Shown piece by piece: positions 8,867 through 18,081 of a stretch of 64,000 bases of DNA. A model generated the notes under the pieces. It ran no database searches. It was not told the DNA's origin and worked only from the letters and a program-made list of their open reading frames with translations. Location of the stretch: the NCBI RefSeq assembly GCF_001045465.1, contig NZ_LFND01000003.1:744001-808000 (forward strand). Direction: 5' to 3'. The position numbers were made by a program, and so were the translations under genes. The stretch is from Chryseobacterium angstadtii (lineage in GTDB: Bacteria > Bacteroidota > Bacteroidia > Flavobacteriales > Weeksellaceae). Positions within the stretch are counted from its first letter, which is position 1, and each line of letters opens with the position of its first letter.

Positions 8867-10056
8867 ACAGCCTGGTGCATGACGAGGATAATTCCTAAAA
8901 GTATAATGGCAATGGCCAGATAACGCCAGGCGAGACCATCCTGTTCGGTAACGGTTCCGCTTACGGAGATAATAAAACTGGTCACAGAAGTAATCACATA
9001 AACCAAACCTCCCATCAAGCCGCCCGCCGTACCTGCATTTTTCGGAAAGTACAGCATACTCGTTGTAAAGAATGAGGTAAACAGGATCCCGGAACAGATA
9101 TGAATAAAAAACGCAAACGGAATCATAATATAAAGGCTTTCAGCATAAAAGCTGGTGATAATAAGCCCTGCAATCAAAACCAGCTGCAGAATAATAGGCT
9201 GTAGGATTCTTTCTTTGAAATCCAGTTTAAGTCTTCGTTTCCCTATAAAGCCACCAATCATCCATGAAAATCCTAAAATCAGGGTACAGTATCCAATCAC
9301 GACAGGCGTAAAATGAAAAGTGTTTTCAATAATAAAAGGTCCTGTAATATTGAACAGCATAACAATAGAATAACTAAGCCCCAGAATAAAGATGCCGAGC
9401 ATGAAAATTCTGTTTTTAAGCATCATCTTATACAGGCTGATATTTTCGGAAAGATTAAGTTTCTTTTTCTCAGGTAAGCTTTCACCACTGAAGAACCATT
9501 CAAAAAGAAACAGGATTCCGGCATACAGAGCCAGAAAATGAAAATTGGCATGCCAGTTAAACAGTTTTTCAAGATACCCACCCAGAAAAGGCGCAAGAAT
9601 AGGTCCGCAAGACCAAACGATGGTGAAATAGCTGAGATAATGTTTTACTTTTTCAGAATCATAAAGATCTACAAAAATAGCCCGCGTAGCTACCACCAGT
9701 ACAGAAACTGCAGCTCCCTGAAGGATCCTTAGCAGGCAGATCAGGAGGATGCTGTCGGTCATTGTGATCAGAATATTGCTGATGATAAGTAAAAATAAGG
9801 CAATCAGCTTGGGACGGTAGCGTCCGATACTGTCCAGAATTCCTCCCACAAAAAGCTGTGAGATCCCATAGCTCAGTAAATAAGACGTTAATGTGATCTG
9901 GATATCTTTTTCCGAAACCATCATTTCTTTCGCCATCGAAGGGAAAGAGGGTAGATAAATATCTGTGACAAATCCGGAAAGCGGGATAGACACAAATGCC
10001 ATAATGGTTATAAGTCTGATTCTTTTTTCAGACGCTTCTTTCAACAACATATTCAT
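8842..10056 (-). CDS. MFS drug-resistance transporter, Bcr/CflA family
   Basis: 404 residues with about 12 hydrophobic segments. It opens with the family-typical block FVTDIYLPSFPSMAKEM and has GGILDSIGRYRPKL in the loop between TM2 and TM3, as in Bcr/CflA proton-driven exporters of bicyclomycin, chloramphenicol or sulfonamides. Inner-membrane efflux pump by homology; the substrate is unknown. An AraC regulator lies 84 nt upstream on the same strand and may control it. The last codons fall in a terminator hairpin shared with the metalloprotease gene. Confidence 0.88.
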   Translation of the reverse strand: MNMLLKEASEKRIRLITIMAFVSIPLSGFVTDIYLPSFPSMAKEMMVSEKDIQITLTSYLLSYGISQLFVGGILDSIGRYRPKLIALFLLIISNILITMTDSILLICLLRILQGAAVSVLVVATRAIFVDLYDSEKVKHYLSYFTIVWSCGPILAPFLGGYLEKLFNWHANFHFLALYAGILFLFEWFFSGESLPEKKKLNLSENISLYKMMLKNRIFMLGIFILGLSYSIVMLFNITGPFIIENTFHFTPVVIGYCTLILGFSWMIGGFIGKRRLKLDFKERILQPIILQLVLIAGLIITSFYAESLYIMIPFAFFIHICSGILFTSFFTTSMLYFPKNAGTAGGLMGGLVYVITSVTSFIISVSGTVTEQDGLAWRYLAIAIILLGIILVMHQAVKKEKAEN

Positions 10057-10140
10057 TCGTTATTTTACGGTACAAAAATAAGCCAGAAATCTTTGAATGC
10101 AATTTTAAAAGACAAAGTAAAAATTACGAAAATCAAATAT

Positions 10141-11055
10141 TCAGAATGCATTTTTAAATTTTAAAGGAGAAACCTCAGCATGCTTCTTAAAGAAATTATT
10201 GAAATGGGAAGGCTGCTCGAATCCCAATGTATAACCAATTTCTGCAATGTCCCAGTTGGTGTATTTCAGAAGGTTTTTAGATTCCTCAAATACCCTTTCT
10301 TTAATGATCTGCGTAGTGGTAAGCTGTGTTACAGATTTTACCGATGAATTCAGGTGATTAACGTGTACATTCAGGTGCTCAGCGAAGTCAGATGCTGTTT
10401 TCAAAGCCAGCGGATAAGCCGGGGAATCCAGTGGGAACTGTTTGTTGAGAAGTTCATCAAATAAACGGTAAAGACGGATGTTGGCGGGAAGTTCATGAGG
10501 GTGAATATCGTCCACACGGTTTTCAAGGGCCAGATGCATCACAGAAGCCAGATGACTTTTAATACTGTTGCAGCGGAAAGGATAAGCCGAATTATTCAGT
10601 TTGTACATCTGTTCAAAATAAAGAGTAGCCAGCTGCGTCTGTTCTTCCGTTAAAAAAACAATAGGCTTGCTCCATTCCTTGAAAAGAGACGTTTTTTTAA
10701 ATAAATTGAATTCAGAATTTCCGTTGAAAAACTCCTGATTAAACAAACAGAAATAGCCTTCCTGGAGATCTCCGTCACATTCCCACGAATACGGAATATT
10801 GGGGGAAGGAAAAAAGAGGGCAGGACGGTCGATATACAACTCATGAGACCCATACTGAAAAGTCCCTTTTCCGATAATAAAACTTACTTTGTAATAATCA
10901 CGGCGGTTGTACGGACTTTTAAAACTGCAGTATTTCCGCATGGAAATATTGAAATGAGATTTACCGGTTTCAAAATCATCCGAATCAAACATTTTAATTT
11001 GATTGTTCCGGATACGTCGGTAATAATCTTCTATGGTTTCCAACTGATCGCTCAT
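10141..11055 (-). CDS. AraC family transcriptional regulator
   Basis: The start at 11055 (MSDQLETIEDYYRRI) is preferred over the ATG at 11088; it gives about 304 residues. The N-terminal part is a cupin-like sensor domain (about residues 30-150). The C-terminal 100 residues hold two helix-turn-helix motifs: FAEHLNVHVNHLNSSVKSVT and the second, WDIAEIGYTLGFEQPSHFNNFFKKH, which is the classic AraC signature. It is followed on the same strand by the Bcr/CflA-type exporter, its most likely target. Effector unknown. Confidence 0.88.
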   Translation of the reverse strand: MSDQLETIEDYYRRIRNNQIKMFDSDDFETGKSHFNISMRKYCSFKSPYNRRDYYKVSFIIGKGTFQYGSHELYIDRPALFFPSPNIPYSWECDGDLQEGYFCLFNQEFFNGNSEFNLFKKTSLFKEWSKPIVFLTEEQTQLATLYFEQMYKLNNSAYPFRCNSIKSHLASVMHLALENRVDDIHPHELPANIRLYRLFDELLNKQFPLDSPAYPLALKTASDFAEHLNVHVNHLNSSVKSVTQLTTTQIIKERVFEESKNLLKYTNWDIAEIGYTLGFEQPSHFNNFFKKHAEVSPLKFKNAF

Positions 11056-11132
11056 GGTGTAGAAATTATAAAAATCAAAGATACGCAAACCGAAATTAAA
11101 TTTTATCTATTTTTTTGTTTGTAATGATAATT

Positions 11133-11510
11133 GAACCATTAAGCTTTTTTAAGCTTTTAAGAATATTAAGATGAGCTTCGCTTGTAAGAGACACAACTTA
11201 AAAAATCATTTGATTTTCCTTAATTATTCTTATCATCTTCATTGATCTTAATGGTTTATTATTTAACCACAAAAGGCACAAAAGTTTTTAGACACTTTTC
11301 TGTATGAAGTTTAAAATCCTATTGCAGAAAAGTACACTAAAGCTTTATAAAAAATCAAAGATTTTTATTGGGCATTATAAACGAATCTGCCCAATCCGTA
11401 TAATCTGCGGGAGATTAAAAAATTCAACATCAACATCTGTGAAAATCTGTGCATTCTGTGGTTAATATTTTATTTAAAGTTTAAAAAGCTTTTGTGCCTT
11501 TTTGTGGTTA
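11133..11510 (+). repeat. Dispersed intergenic repeat, copy 2 (divergent)
   Basis: Fills most of a 475-nt gap. It shares with the other copies AACCATTAAGCTTTTTTAAG, TCATCTTCATTGATCTTAATG, GGTTTATTATTTAACCACAAA, ATAATCTGCGGGAGATTA and TTTTTGTGGTTAAAAG, but the order of blocks is rearranged and similarity is lower. No gene seen. Confidence 0.65.
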
Positions 11511-11563
11511 AAAGAATCCTGTCAAAATATTTGAAAGAAAAGACCCCATAGCACTGTAAAACT

Positions 11564-12079
11564 CTAACCTCGTCTGATTTCAAATTGTAATATTTGCGAT
11601 GGCAATTGAAAAGGTCCCGCTGTAGTATCCGCCGCCACAGAAAAACCTGATTCTTTTAAAAATGTAGAAAGCGGATCATGGTTCATGATATTCATCCAGA
11701 TAATATCCGTAAAAGATGCTGCAGCTCTACTCTTTTTCCAAAGTGATTCTCTCGCTTCCGGAGAATCAAATTCAGGGAGAATCACAAAACTGATTTGGGT
11801 AGCTCTTTTATCTTCGGGAAGAGCAGGGTGCCCTGAACTGCTTTTCAAAATGCTGTAACCGGCTGGTTTTTCGTCTATATAAGTAATAATAAGCTGATTG
11901 GAAAGATCGTTGAGGTCATTGATCATTTTTCTGGGATCAATATTGTTTTTGATGTATGTTTTAAGGTCTTCCTCCGGAACCAGTCCCTTGTGCATAGTAT
12001 AAACCGAAGAATCAATGATGGTGATGAGATCAGAAATTCCCTCTTCAGAACCTACTGTAAATTTTGAAATGATGCTCAT
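11564..12079 (-). CDS. GNAT-like N-acetyltransferase
   Basis: 171 residues. The middle has the GNAT pattern of a beta-strand pair (LIITYIDEKPAGYSILKSS), a second strand block (ATQISFVILPEF) and an alpha helix, then IIWMNIMNHDPLSTFLKESGF, which resembles the C-terminal GNAT strand-helix where acetyl-CoA binds and a neighbouring residue closes the fold. The pyrophosphate-binding R/Q-x-x-G-x-G/A loop is not clear. The substrate cannot be inferred. It is isolated, with the repeat region downstream and the M1-like peptidase upstream on the same strand. Confidence 0.6.
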   Translation of the reverse strand: MSIISKFTVGSEEGISDLITIIDSSVYTMHKGLVPEEDLKTYIKNNIDPRKMINDLNDLSNQLIITYIDEKPAGYSILKSSSGHPALPEDKRATQISFVILPEFDSPEARESLWKKSRAAASFTDIIWMNIMNHDPLSTFLKESGFSVAADTTAGPFQLPSQILQFEIRRG

Positions 12080-12208
12080 GAATATTTTTTATTCAAAATT
12101 AGAAGATTATTGTCTTCAAAAGGGATACAGTTCTAATTAATTTTATCAATACAGTTGATTAATTCACTAGATATATCAAAGTGTAAAAACGATTTGTCAT
12201 AAAAATAA

Positions 12209-13690
12209 TCACAACGGATATTTTAAGCTGGCATTTTTATCAACCTGAAGCTGTGGAATCTCATCGGTTATTTTAAACTGAAAACCATTGATCCATTTTT
12301 CATTTATGAGATCTATATCTTCACCACTGAGGATATGCTTCTGGAAGAAATAAGAAATATCCTTATCCAGATATTTTTGAGCAAGATCAAGAAAAAGTTC
12401 GTCTGTCAGCTTCAGTTTTTTCTCTTTACATCTATTTAAAAGCTCCTGCATAAAATCGTCCAGTGATTTCTTATAGCCGCTTTTGATCATGATTTGGTTA
12501 TCCAGCCAGAAAGCGAAGACAGCACCTCTTCGGTAGGGTACTTTTTCTGTATTCCGGCTTTTCCAGAAATCATCTTTTATGGTATAGTTCGGGATCTTTC
12601 GCTGTGGATTTTTCCAGTGGCTTCTGATGACTTCCTCATTGAAAAGTTTCAGCCATTCATCGAATGAAATATCTTTTATTCTCAGTCTGTTTTTATAGGT
12701 GTAATAGTCTGTAAAGCCTTCACTGAACCAGTAATTGAGCTCTTCATGCTTGTTCTGTATTGTATTGCCAATCCATTCATGCATCAGCTCATGATGAAGC
12801 AGATAGAGATAAGAGCTTTTGCTGTTAAAAGGGTTGTTGGTCCCTTGTATCATAAATGCATTTTTAATAGCAGATCCGGTAGAGCTGTAGCCTTTAAACA
12901 GACTGTCTTTTTGAGAAACGGTGGGGCTCATGATTACCGTAAAATATTCTTTGTCGTAATCTTTCCAGAAATCCCTCTGGGACTGTACTGCTTTTTTGAG
13001 ATTGGTACAAAGGAAATCGTCGGAAAACCCGTTGTTCCATTCATCTCTTATCGCAAAATAAACAGGCTTTTCATGGATTTTAAAATCATAAATACGGTAA
13101 TCTCCGCCTACAAAAAGAGAATTGTAAAATCCTTCCCACAGTACGGTTTTTATGTTCTGCTTTTTAATCTGGCTTGCAAAGGTATTGTGTATTTTAAAGT
13201 CTTGCGGAAAACCGATCCATTCAATGGAAAATTCAAATTCCTGATCATCCGGCATTTTGGTGAATGAGGTGGGAACCATAAACAGGTTCTTGCCCATAAC
13301 ATGGAAAAATTGATCCTTAACCTTAGGACGGTTGAAAATACGGTAGTTAAGGTCTTTAAAATCCTGTTTGATGTAGTAGATAAAAGAAATTTTCCTGCTT
13401 TCTTTATGGTGGACTCTGATCTTGTTATCTTCCGGTTTAATATCAAAACGTATCCCCGGATTGTCTTTTTCCTGGAGAATAAGACTTTTAAAAAGCTCTT
13501 TCTCGTCCCAGTTGTCATTGGCATAATAAAAAGCGATAGTATCCGAAGATTTTTTCTGGGTATAATCAACCTGGATTTTTAAACCATTCTGTTCAAGATT
13601 CTTGTCGTAAAAAACTTTATAATTGATTTGATGCTGCGAAAAAGCATACAACGGAATAAGAAACAGAAGAAAAAATAAAGACCTGATCAT
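12209..13690 (-). CDS. Secreted M1-like zinc metallopeptidase
   Basis: 493 residues with a signal peptide (MIRSLFFLLFLIPLYAFSQ). The zinc motif is HELMH (His300, Glu301, His304) followed by WFSEGFTDYY with Glu324. The spacing from His304 to Glu324 is 19 residues, one more than the canonical 18 of M1 aminopeptidases. The GAMEN substrate motif is not visible. Residues 30-250 are beta-rich and probably correspond to the N-terminal domain. It probably acts in the periplasm or at the cell surface. Aminopeptidase activity is inferred, not shown. Confidence 0.82.
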   Translation of the reverse strand: MIRSLFFLLFLIPLYAFSQHQINYKVFYDKNLEQNGLKIQVDYTQKKSSDTIAFYYANDNWDEKELFKSLILQEKDNPGIRFDIKPEDNKIRVHHKESRKISFIYYIKQDFKDLNYRIFNRPKVKDQFFHVMGKNLFMVPTSFTKMPDDQEFEFSIEWIGFPQDFKIHNTFASQIKKQNIKTVLWEGFYNSLFVGGDYRIYDFKIHEKPVYFAIRDEWNNGFSDDFLCTNLKKAVQSQRDFWKDYDKEYFTVIMSPTVSQKDSLFKGYSSTGSAIKNAFMIQGTNNPFNSKSSYLYLLHHELMHEWIGNTIQNKHEELNYWFSEGFTDYYTYKNRLRIKDISFDEWLKLFNEEVIRSHWKNPQRKIPNYTIKDDFWKSRNTEKVPYRRGAVFAFWLDNQIMIKSGYKKSLDDFMQELLNRCKEKKLKLTDELFLDLAQKYLDKDISYFFQKHILSGEDIDLINEKWINGFQFKITDEIPQLQVDKNASLKYPL

Positions 13691-13768
13691 ATCGTAAGAC
13701 TAATTAAATTAAAGGATCTAAAATATAAACAACCCAGATATATCATTTCTTACATACAATGTTTATTT

Positions 13769-14027
13769 TGTGGTTAAATCATAAACCATTAAGATTTTTT
13801 AAACATTGAAGAATAATTAAGGTAAGCTTCGCTTTAAGTATTACTGCATAGCTTAAAAAAATTCATTGGATTTTTATCTTAACTTTACTTACCCTCTTCA
13901 TTGATCTTAATTTAAAAATTATCTCGCAGATCAAGCAGATTACGCAGATTTTTAAAATACTTATATGAACTTTAATAACCTCATATATTTCCATTTTTAA
14001 ACTAAAACATTCAAAAACTTTTGTGGT
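13769..14027 (-). repeat. Dispersed intergenic repeat, copy 3a (inverted)
   Basis: First of two tandem copies, opposite in orientation to 5311-5675. It starts TGTGGTTAAATCATAAACC, continues with GAAGAATAATTAAGGTAAGC, TTCATTGATCTTAAT, ATCTCGCAGATCAAGCAG and ends AAACATTCAAAAACTTTTG. It carries no gene. Confidence 0.8.
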
Positions 14028-14313
14028 TAAATCATAAACCATTAAGTTTTTTTAAGCATTGAAGAATAATTAAGGTAAGCTTCGCTTTAAGTATTACAGT
14101 GTAGCTTAAAAAAATCCATTGGATTTTATCTTAACTTCACTTATCATCTTCATTGATCTTAATGTTTAAAAAATTATCTCGCAGATCAAGCAGGTTACGC
14201 AGATTTTGAGCATGACAAATGAAAAATCGCATATTTTTAAAATACTTATGTGAACTTTAATAACCTCATATATTTTCATCTTTAAACTAAAGCATTCAAA
14301 AACTTTTGTGGTT
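14022..14313 (-). repeat. Dispersed intergenic repeat, copy 3b (inverted, tandem)
   Basis: Second tandem copy, 253 nt downstream of 3a and nearly identical to it apart from a short insertion around GAGCATGACAAATGAAAAATC. With 3a it fills most of the 769-nt gap between the peptidase and the ABC/TonB operon. Confidence 0.8.
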
Positions 14314-14459
14314 TAATCAAAAAGTTTAAACAGCTTTGATATTAAAAACAGAATAATAAGCGTTTTACAGAAAAATATTAAAATCCCTGTAAGTAAGCCT
14401 TTTGTTAACTAAATATTTTTTAATTTCGCAAAATTCAGTTTAATCAGCAAATTTATCTA

Positions 14460-14819
14460 TTGAGAATTACGAGGCATTTTAAACACTTTTTAACAGCATT
14501 ATTCATTGCTGTGTATGCCTTTGCGGTCTCTCCGGCGGAATATCTCCACCATCATTTTCTTCACAGTCAGAATGCCGGGAATTCTTTTCAGCAGTCTAAA
14601 GGAGAACATGGAAAGATTTTCAAGAAGGCCTTTTCATCATGTGATACAAAGTGCCCCATCTGCCACCATAAACTTTTGGGCGAAGGTGGAATCGGAAAGA
14701 TTTACACCGCTGTTTTTTCTGTATCAAAAATCACGGGAAAGATCTTCTATTCCCCTGAGTTTCTATTTTCATACACTCTTTTTTCCCTTTCGGACAGAGG
14801 TCCGCCGACCGTATTATAG
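14460..14819 (+). CDS. Small secreted Cys/His-rich protein with TTG start
   Basis: 119 residues from a TTG start codon; no in-frame ATG lies near it. Residues 1-25 form a signal-like hydrophobic segment (FLTALFIAVYAFAVSP), followed by LHHHFLHSQ and, around residues 60-70, SSCDTKCPICHHKL, a plausible metal- or heme-binding site. The end reads SDRGPPTVL; a short C-terminal RGPP is common in small Bacteroidota proteins encoded just before TonB receptors. It precedes the ABC/TonB operon on the same strand, 71 nt upstream. A role in handling metal or a metallophore for that operon is inferred from context. The start codon is uncertain. Confidence 0.6.
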   Translation: MRITRHFKHFLTALFIAVYAFAVSPAEYLHHHFLHSQNAGNSFQQSKGEHGKIFKKAFSSCDTKCPICHHKLLGEGGIGKIYTAVFSVSKITGKIFYSPEFLFSYTLFSLSDRGPPTVL

Positions 14820-14890
14820 TTTTTAAATATCCCTTGCCTGCTTTTGCGGGCTGAACTTTTTTTAATGATTTAATTACATAATACATTGTC

Positions 14891-15592
14891 ATGTCAATAT
14901 TACAAGCAATAGAGCTTAGTAAGCAGTACAACCATGTTACTGCCCTAAGCGGTCTCAATATATCCGTAGAGAAAGGAGAAATTTTCTGTCTGCTCGGACA
15001 AAACGGAGCCGGGAAAACCACTACAATCAATATATTCTTAGGGTTCTTAAAAGCAAGTTCCGGACAGGCTCTTATCAAAGGTGTTCCGGTGGAAATCAAT
15101 GGAGAAACAACTAAAAAGTTTACAGCATATATTCCGGAAGTGGTACAATTATATCCCAATCTTACAGGAATTGAAAATTTAGATTTCTTCAGCCAGATGG
15201 CAGGTTTCAGGTACACCAGAGAGGAGCTGGCCATGCTGCTGGAAAACACGAGTCTTCAGAAAGAAGCCCATCACAAAAATCTGGCAGCCTATTCCAAAGG
15301 GATGCGTCAGAAAGTAGCCATTGCCATTGCTGTTGCGAAATGTGCAGACCTTATCTTAATGGATGAACCTACTTCAGGATTGGATCCGAAAGCTACCGCA
15401 GAGTTCACAAGAATCTGTAAAAATCTTGCTGCAAAAGGGAAGACCATTATGATGGCTACCCACGATATTTTCAATGCGGTGAATGTAGGAACGCGGATCG
15501 GGATTATGAAGGAAGGAAGATTGGTTCATACCCTTGATGCCCAATCTGTGACAGCCAACGAACTGCAGAAGATTTATTTGGAAACCATTTAA
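14891..15592 (+). CDS. ABC transporter ATP-binding protein
   Basis: 233 residues, complete ATPase: Walker A GQNGAGKTTT (about residues 37-46), signature region YSKGMRQKVAIA (the usual LSGGQ is degenerate), Walker B LILMDEPTSGLDP, and H-loop ATHD. It is of the type that works with ABC-2 permeases. The TonB receptor follows after 10 nt, and two DUF3526-like permeases complete the operon, so this is most likely their ATPase in the inner membrane. The direction of transport is not evident. Confidence 0.92.
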   Translation: MSILQAIELSKQYNHVTALSGLNISVEKGEIFCLLGQNGAGKTTTINIFLGFLKASSGQALIKGVPVEINGETTKKFTAYIPEVVQLYPNLTGIENLDFFSQMAGFRYTREELAMLLENTSLQKEAHHKNLAAYSKGMRQKVAIAIAVAKCADLILMDEPTSGLDPKATAEFTRICKNLAAKGKTIMMATHDIFNAVNVGTRIGIMKEGRLVHTLDAQSVTANELQKIYLETI

Positions 15593-15602
15593 GAACCGGG
15601 TA

Positions 15603-18077
15603 ATGAAATATTTGTATATCACAGCAGCACTGGCCGTTGCCGGTGTGAAAGTCTGTGCGCAGGAGACATTGTCCGGAGAAGTGACGGGAGGAAGTCATCA
15701 GAAACTTAAAAATGCCAGAATTATTGTTGAAAATAAAGAAAACAGATATGAAACGGTATCTCATGACGGAAATTTCAGCATACCTGATATCAAAAAAGGA
15801 CGCTACGAAGTAAGTGTAAATGCTGAATCCTATGATGTTTATCACGAGCAGATTGAAGTAGACAGCACTTTTTTAACCAGGAAACTGATCATCCGTCTTT
15901 ATAAGGTCGGAAATATTCAGGAGGTGGAAATTGTAGGCCGGGCATCCAAAAAATACCATAGCGATTATTCCTTTTCTTCAACTAAAATAGGAGTTCAGAA
16001 CAAGGATATTCCTTTTTCTGTTTCTACGGTAAGTAAGGAGCTGATTAGTGACCGGCAGGCTTTCCAGCTGGGAGATGCCGTAAAAATGGCGAGCAGTGTG
16101 ACTCCGGTAAGCTACTACAATCAGTTCAGCATCCGGGGGATTGCTCAGAATGAAGAAGGAACTATTATCAACGGAATGCGGACCCGGCAGTATTATTTTA
16201 TGCAGCCTATCACAACCAATCTGGAAAAGATAGAAGTGATTAAAGGTCCCGCCAGTGCCGTTCTTTCCAGTGTAGATCCGGGAGGTAGTATTGTTTTGGT
16301 CACGAAAAAACCATTGAAAAGTACAAGCCGGGAAGTGACTATGAGTGTAGGAAGTTTCAGTACCATAAGAAGCTCACTGGATTTTACAGGGCCGTTGAAC
16401 AAGGAAAAAACACTTTTATACCGTTTCAACGCAGGTTATGCACAGGCACAGAGCTTCAGGGATATTCAGTCTCAGAAGAGTGTTCTGGTGTCGCCTTCGT
16501 TTTCTTATATTCCCAATGACAGAACCGCAATTAATGTGGAAATGATCTACAGTGATCTGAACGGGAAAATAGACCGCGGACAGCCGATTTTCGGAGCGGT
16601 AGATGGAATGACGGATCTGAAAAGTACACCCATCAGCTTCAATCTGGGAGCCGTGAATGATTATTTTAAATCGAAGGAACTGATCATAATGTCCAATTTT
16701 ACCCATCGTATTACGGAAAAGATCAGTATCAATGCATCCTATATGAAGCAAACCTGGAAAGAAGATCTTCAGGAGCACAGAACAACCAATGCTTTTGCTG
16801 TGGATGCAAACAACAAACCTATTCCCACACTGGCAGGAATGCAGATGGTTCAGAGAAACCAGTTCTGGAATACGGATAACCTTAATGCCTATCTGGTATT
16901 CAACCTTAAAACAGGACCTTTAGAGCATAAAATTCTCGCAGGATATGATTTTATAAGTACTCATAAAACCAAAGGGGGAGCACAGAATACGGCAAGAGGA
17001 TATCTTCTTACCAATGGAAAAACAGCTTCTTCCTACAACCCTCAGAATGCCGGCGATTATCAGATGATAACGGTAAACGGGGTTACCATGCCTAAGCCGA
17101 ATGTAGAACATTTCAATCTGGCTAATCCTGTTTACAGCATTAAAAATCCGGGTGAATATATATTTTCAAAGACTGCACTGCCGGCTGCGCTGATACGTTC
17201 TAACGGAATTTATATTCAGGATCAGATCAAATGGAACCGCTTGAATTTATTTTTAAGCCTCAGACAGGATTGGTTTGAAGATATTACCCGCTATAAAGAA
17301 AATAATGAAATCATCGTTAAAGACAGCAAGGTAATCCCAAGAATCGGTCTTACGTACAATGTGAATGAAAGCATTAATGTGTATGCTTCTTATATCGAAG
17401 GATTTCAGCCACAGTCTAATACAGCCTCATTAGCTCCTGTAGTGATTCCTGAAGGCAGGGCTTTTGAACCTTTGAGGAGTCAGTCTAAGGAAGTCGGGAT
17501 GAAAGCAGATTTCTTTAATAAAAAGATTCATGTGGATGTTGCGTTCTATGAAATCCGTCAGCGGAATATACTTTTGAATGCCAATGACCCTTCCGAACCG
17601 GACCGTCTGGTAACCAGGGGACAGGAGCGGAGCCGTGGATTCGAGATGGATATGATCGGAAATATTCTTCCTGAATGGCAGGTATTTGCCTCTTACGGAT
17701 ACAATGATGCCCGGATTATAGACGATATCAATCCTGCGCTCATCGGAGCGAGAAAACAGAATACTCCGTTTCACAGTGCCAATATCTGGCAGAAATACAG
17801 CTTCAGGGATTCGTCTTATCTGAAGGATATCGCAGTAGGATTCGGAGTTCAGTACAGCGGAAACAAAGTTCCGATGTATAACCGCTCATTCTTGGTTCCG
17901 GGATATACCGTTTTTGATGCTGCTGTTTATTATACTCCAAAACAGGGACCTGTGAGTATATCCTTCAACGTAAATAACCTTTTTAACACCACGTACTGGC
18001 TGGGTGCACAAAATTACCTTCGTCTGTTTCCTGGAGCTCCAAGAAATGCAGTGCTCACAGCCGTATATAAATTTTAA
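15603..18077 (+). CDS. TonB-dependent siderophore-type receptor
   Basis: 824 residues with a signal peptide (MKYLYITAALAVAGVKVCAQ). Residues 22-100 are a carboxypeptidase regulatory-like beta-sandwich typical of Bacteroidota receptors. The plug domain follows (DIPFSVSTVSKELISDRQA; FSIRGIAQNEEGTIINGMR; LEKIEVIKGPASAVLSSVDPGG), which matches the siderophore-receptor branch. The rest is a 22-strand-type barrel ending in a terminal Phe (LTAVYKF). It is an outer-membrane importer energised by TonB/ExbB/ExbD, which are not in the window. Embedding inside an ABC exporter-type operon is unusual and hints at linked transport of one metallophore. Confidence 0.92.
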   Translation: MKYLYITAALAVAGVKVCAQETLSGEVTGGSHQKLKNARIIVENKENRYETVSHDGNFSIPDIKKGRYEVSVNAESYDVYHEQIEVDSTFLTRKLIIRLYKVGNIQEVEIVGRASKKYHSDYSFSSTKIGVQNKDIPFSVSTVSKELISDRQAFQLGDAVKMASSVTPVSYYNQFSIRGIAQNEEGTIINGMRTRQYYFMQPITTNLEKIEVIKGPASAVLSSVDPGGSIVLVTKKPLKSTSREVTMSVGSFSTIRSSLDFTGPLNKEKTLLYRFNAGYAQAQSFRDIQSQKSVLVSPSFSYIPNDRTAINVEMIYSDLNGKIDRGQPIFGAVDGMTDLKSTPISFNLGAVNDYFKSKELIIMSNFTHRITEKISINASYMKQTWKEDLQEHRTTNAFAVDANNKPIPTLAGMQMVQRNQFWNTDNLNAYLVFNLKTGPLEHKILAGYDFISTHKTKGGAQNTARGYLLTNGKTASSYNPQNAGDYQMITVNGVTMPKPNVEHFNLANPVYSIKNPGEYIFSKTALPAALIRSNGIYIQDQIKWNRLNLFLSLRQDWFEDITRYKENNEIIVKDSKVIPRIGLTYNVNESINVYASYIEGFQPQSNTASLAPVVIPEGRAFEPLRSQSKEVGMKADFFNKKIHVDVAFYEIRQRNILLNANDPSEPDRLVTRGQERSRGFEMDMIGNILPEWQVFASYGYNDARIIDDINPALIGARKQNTPFHSANIWQKYSFRDSSYLKDIAVGFGVQYSGNKVPMYNRSFLVPGYTVFDAAVYYTPKQGPVSISFNVNNLFNTTYWLGAQNYLRLFPGAPRNAVLTAVYKF

Positions 18078-18081
18078 ATCT

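Noticed and set aside
14506-14826. Overlapping plus-strand frame with an ATG start
   Set aside because: It overlaps the TTG-started Cys/His-rich frame almost entirely; that frame has a signal peptide and ordered motifs, this one does not.
14836-14866. Possible hairpin (GCCTGC/GCGGGC) with a T-run between the small Cys/His-rich gene and the ABC gene
   Set aside because: Only 6 bp with G-U pairing and the T-run is offset from the stem; too weak to call a terminator or attenuator.
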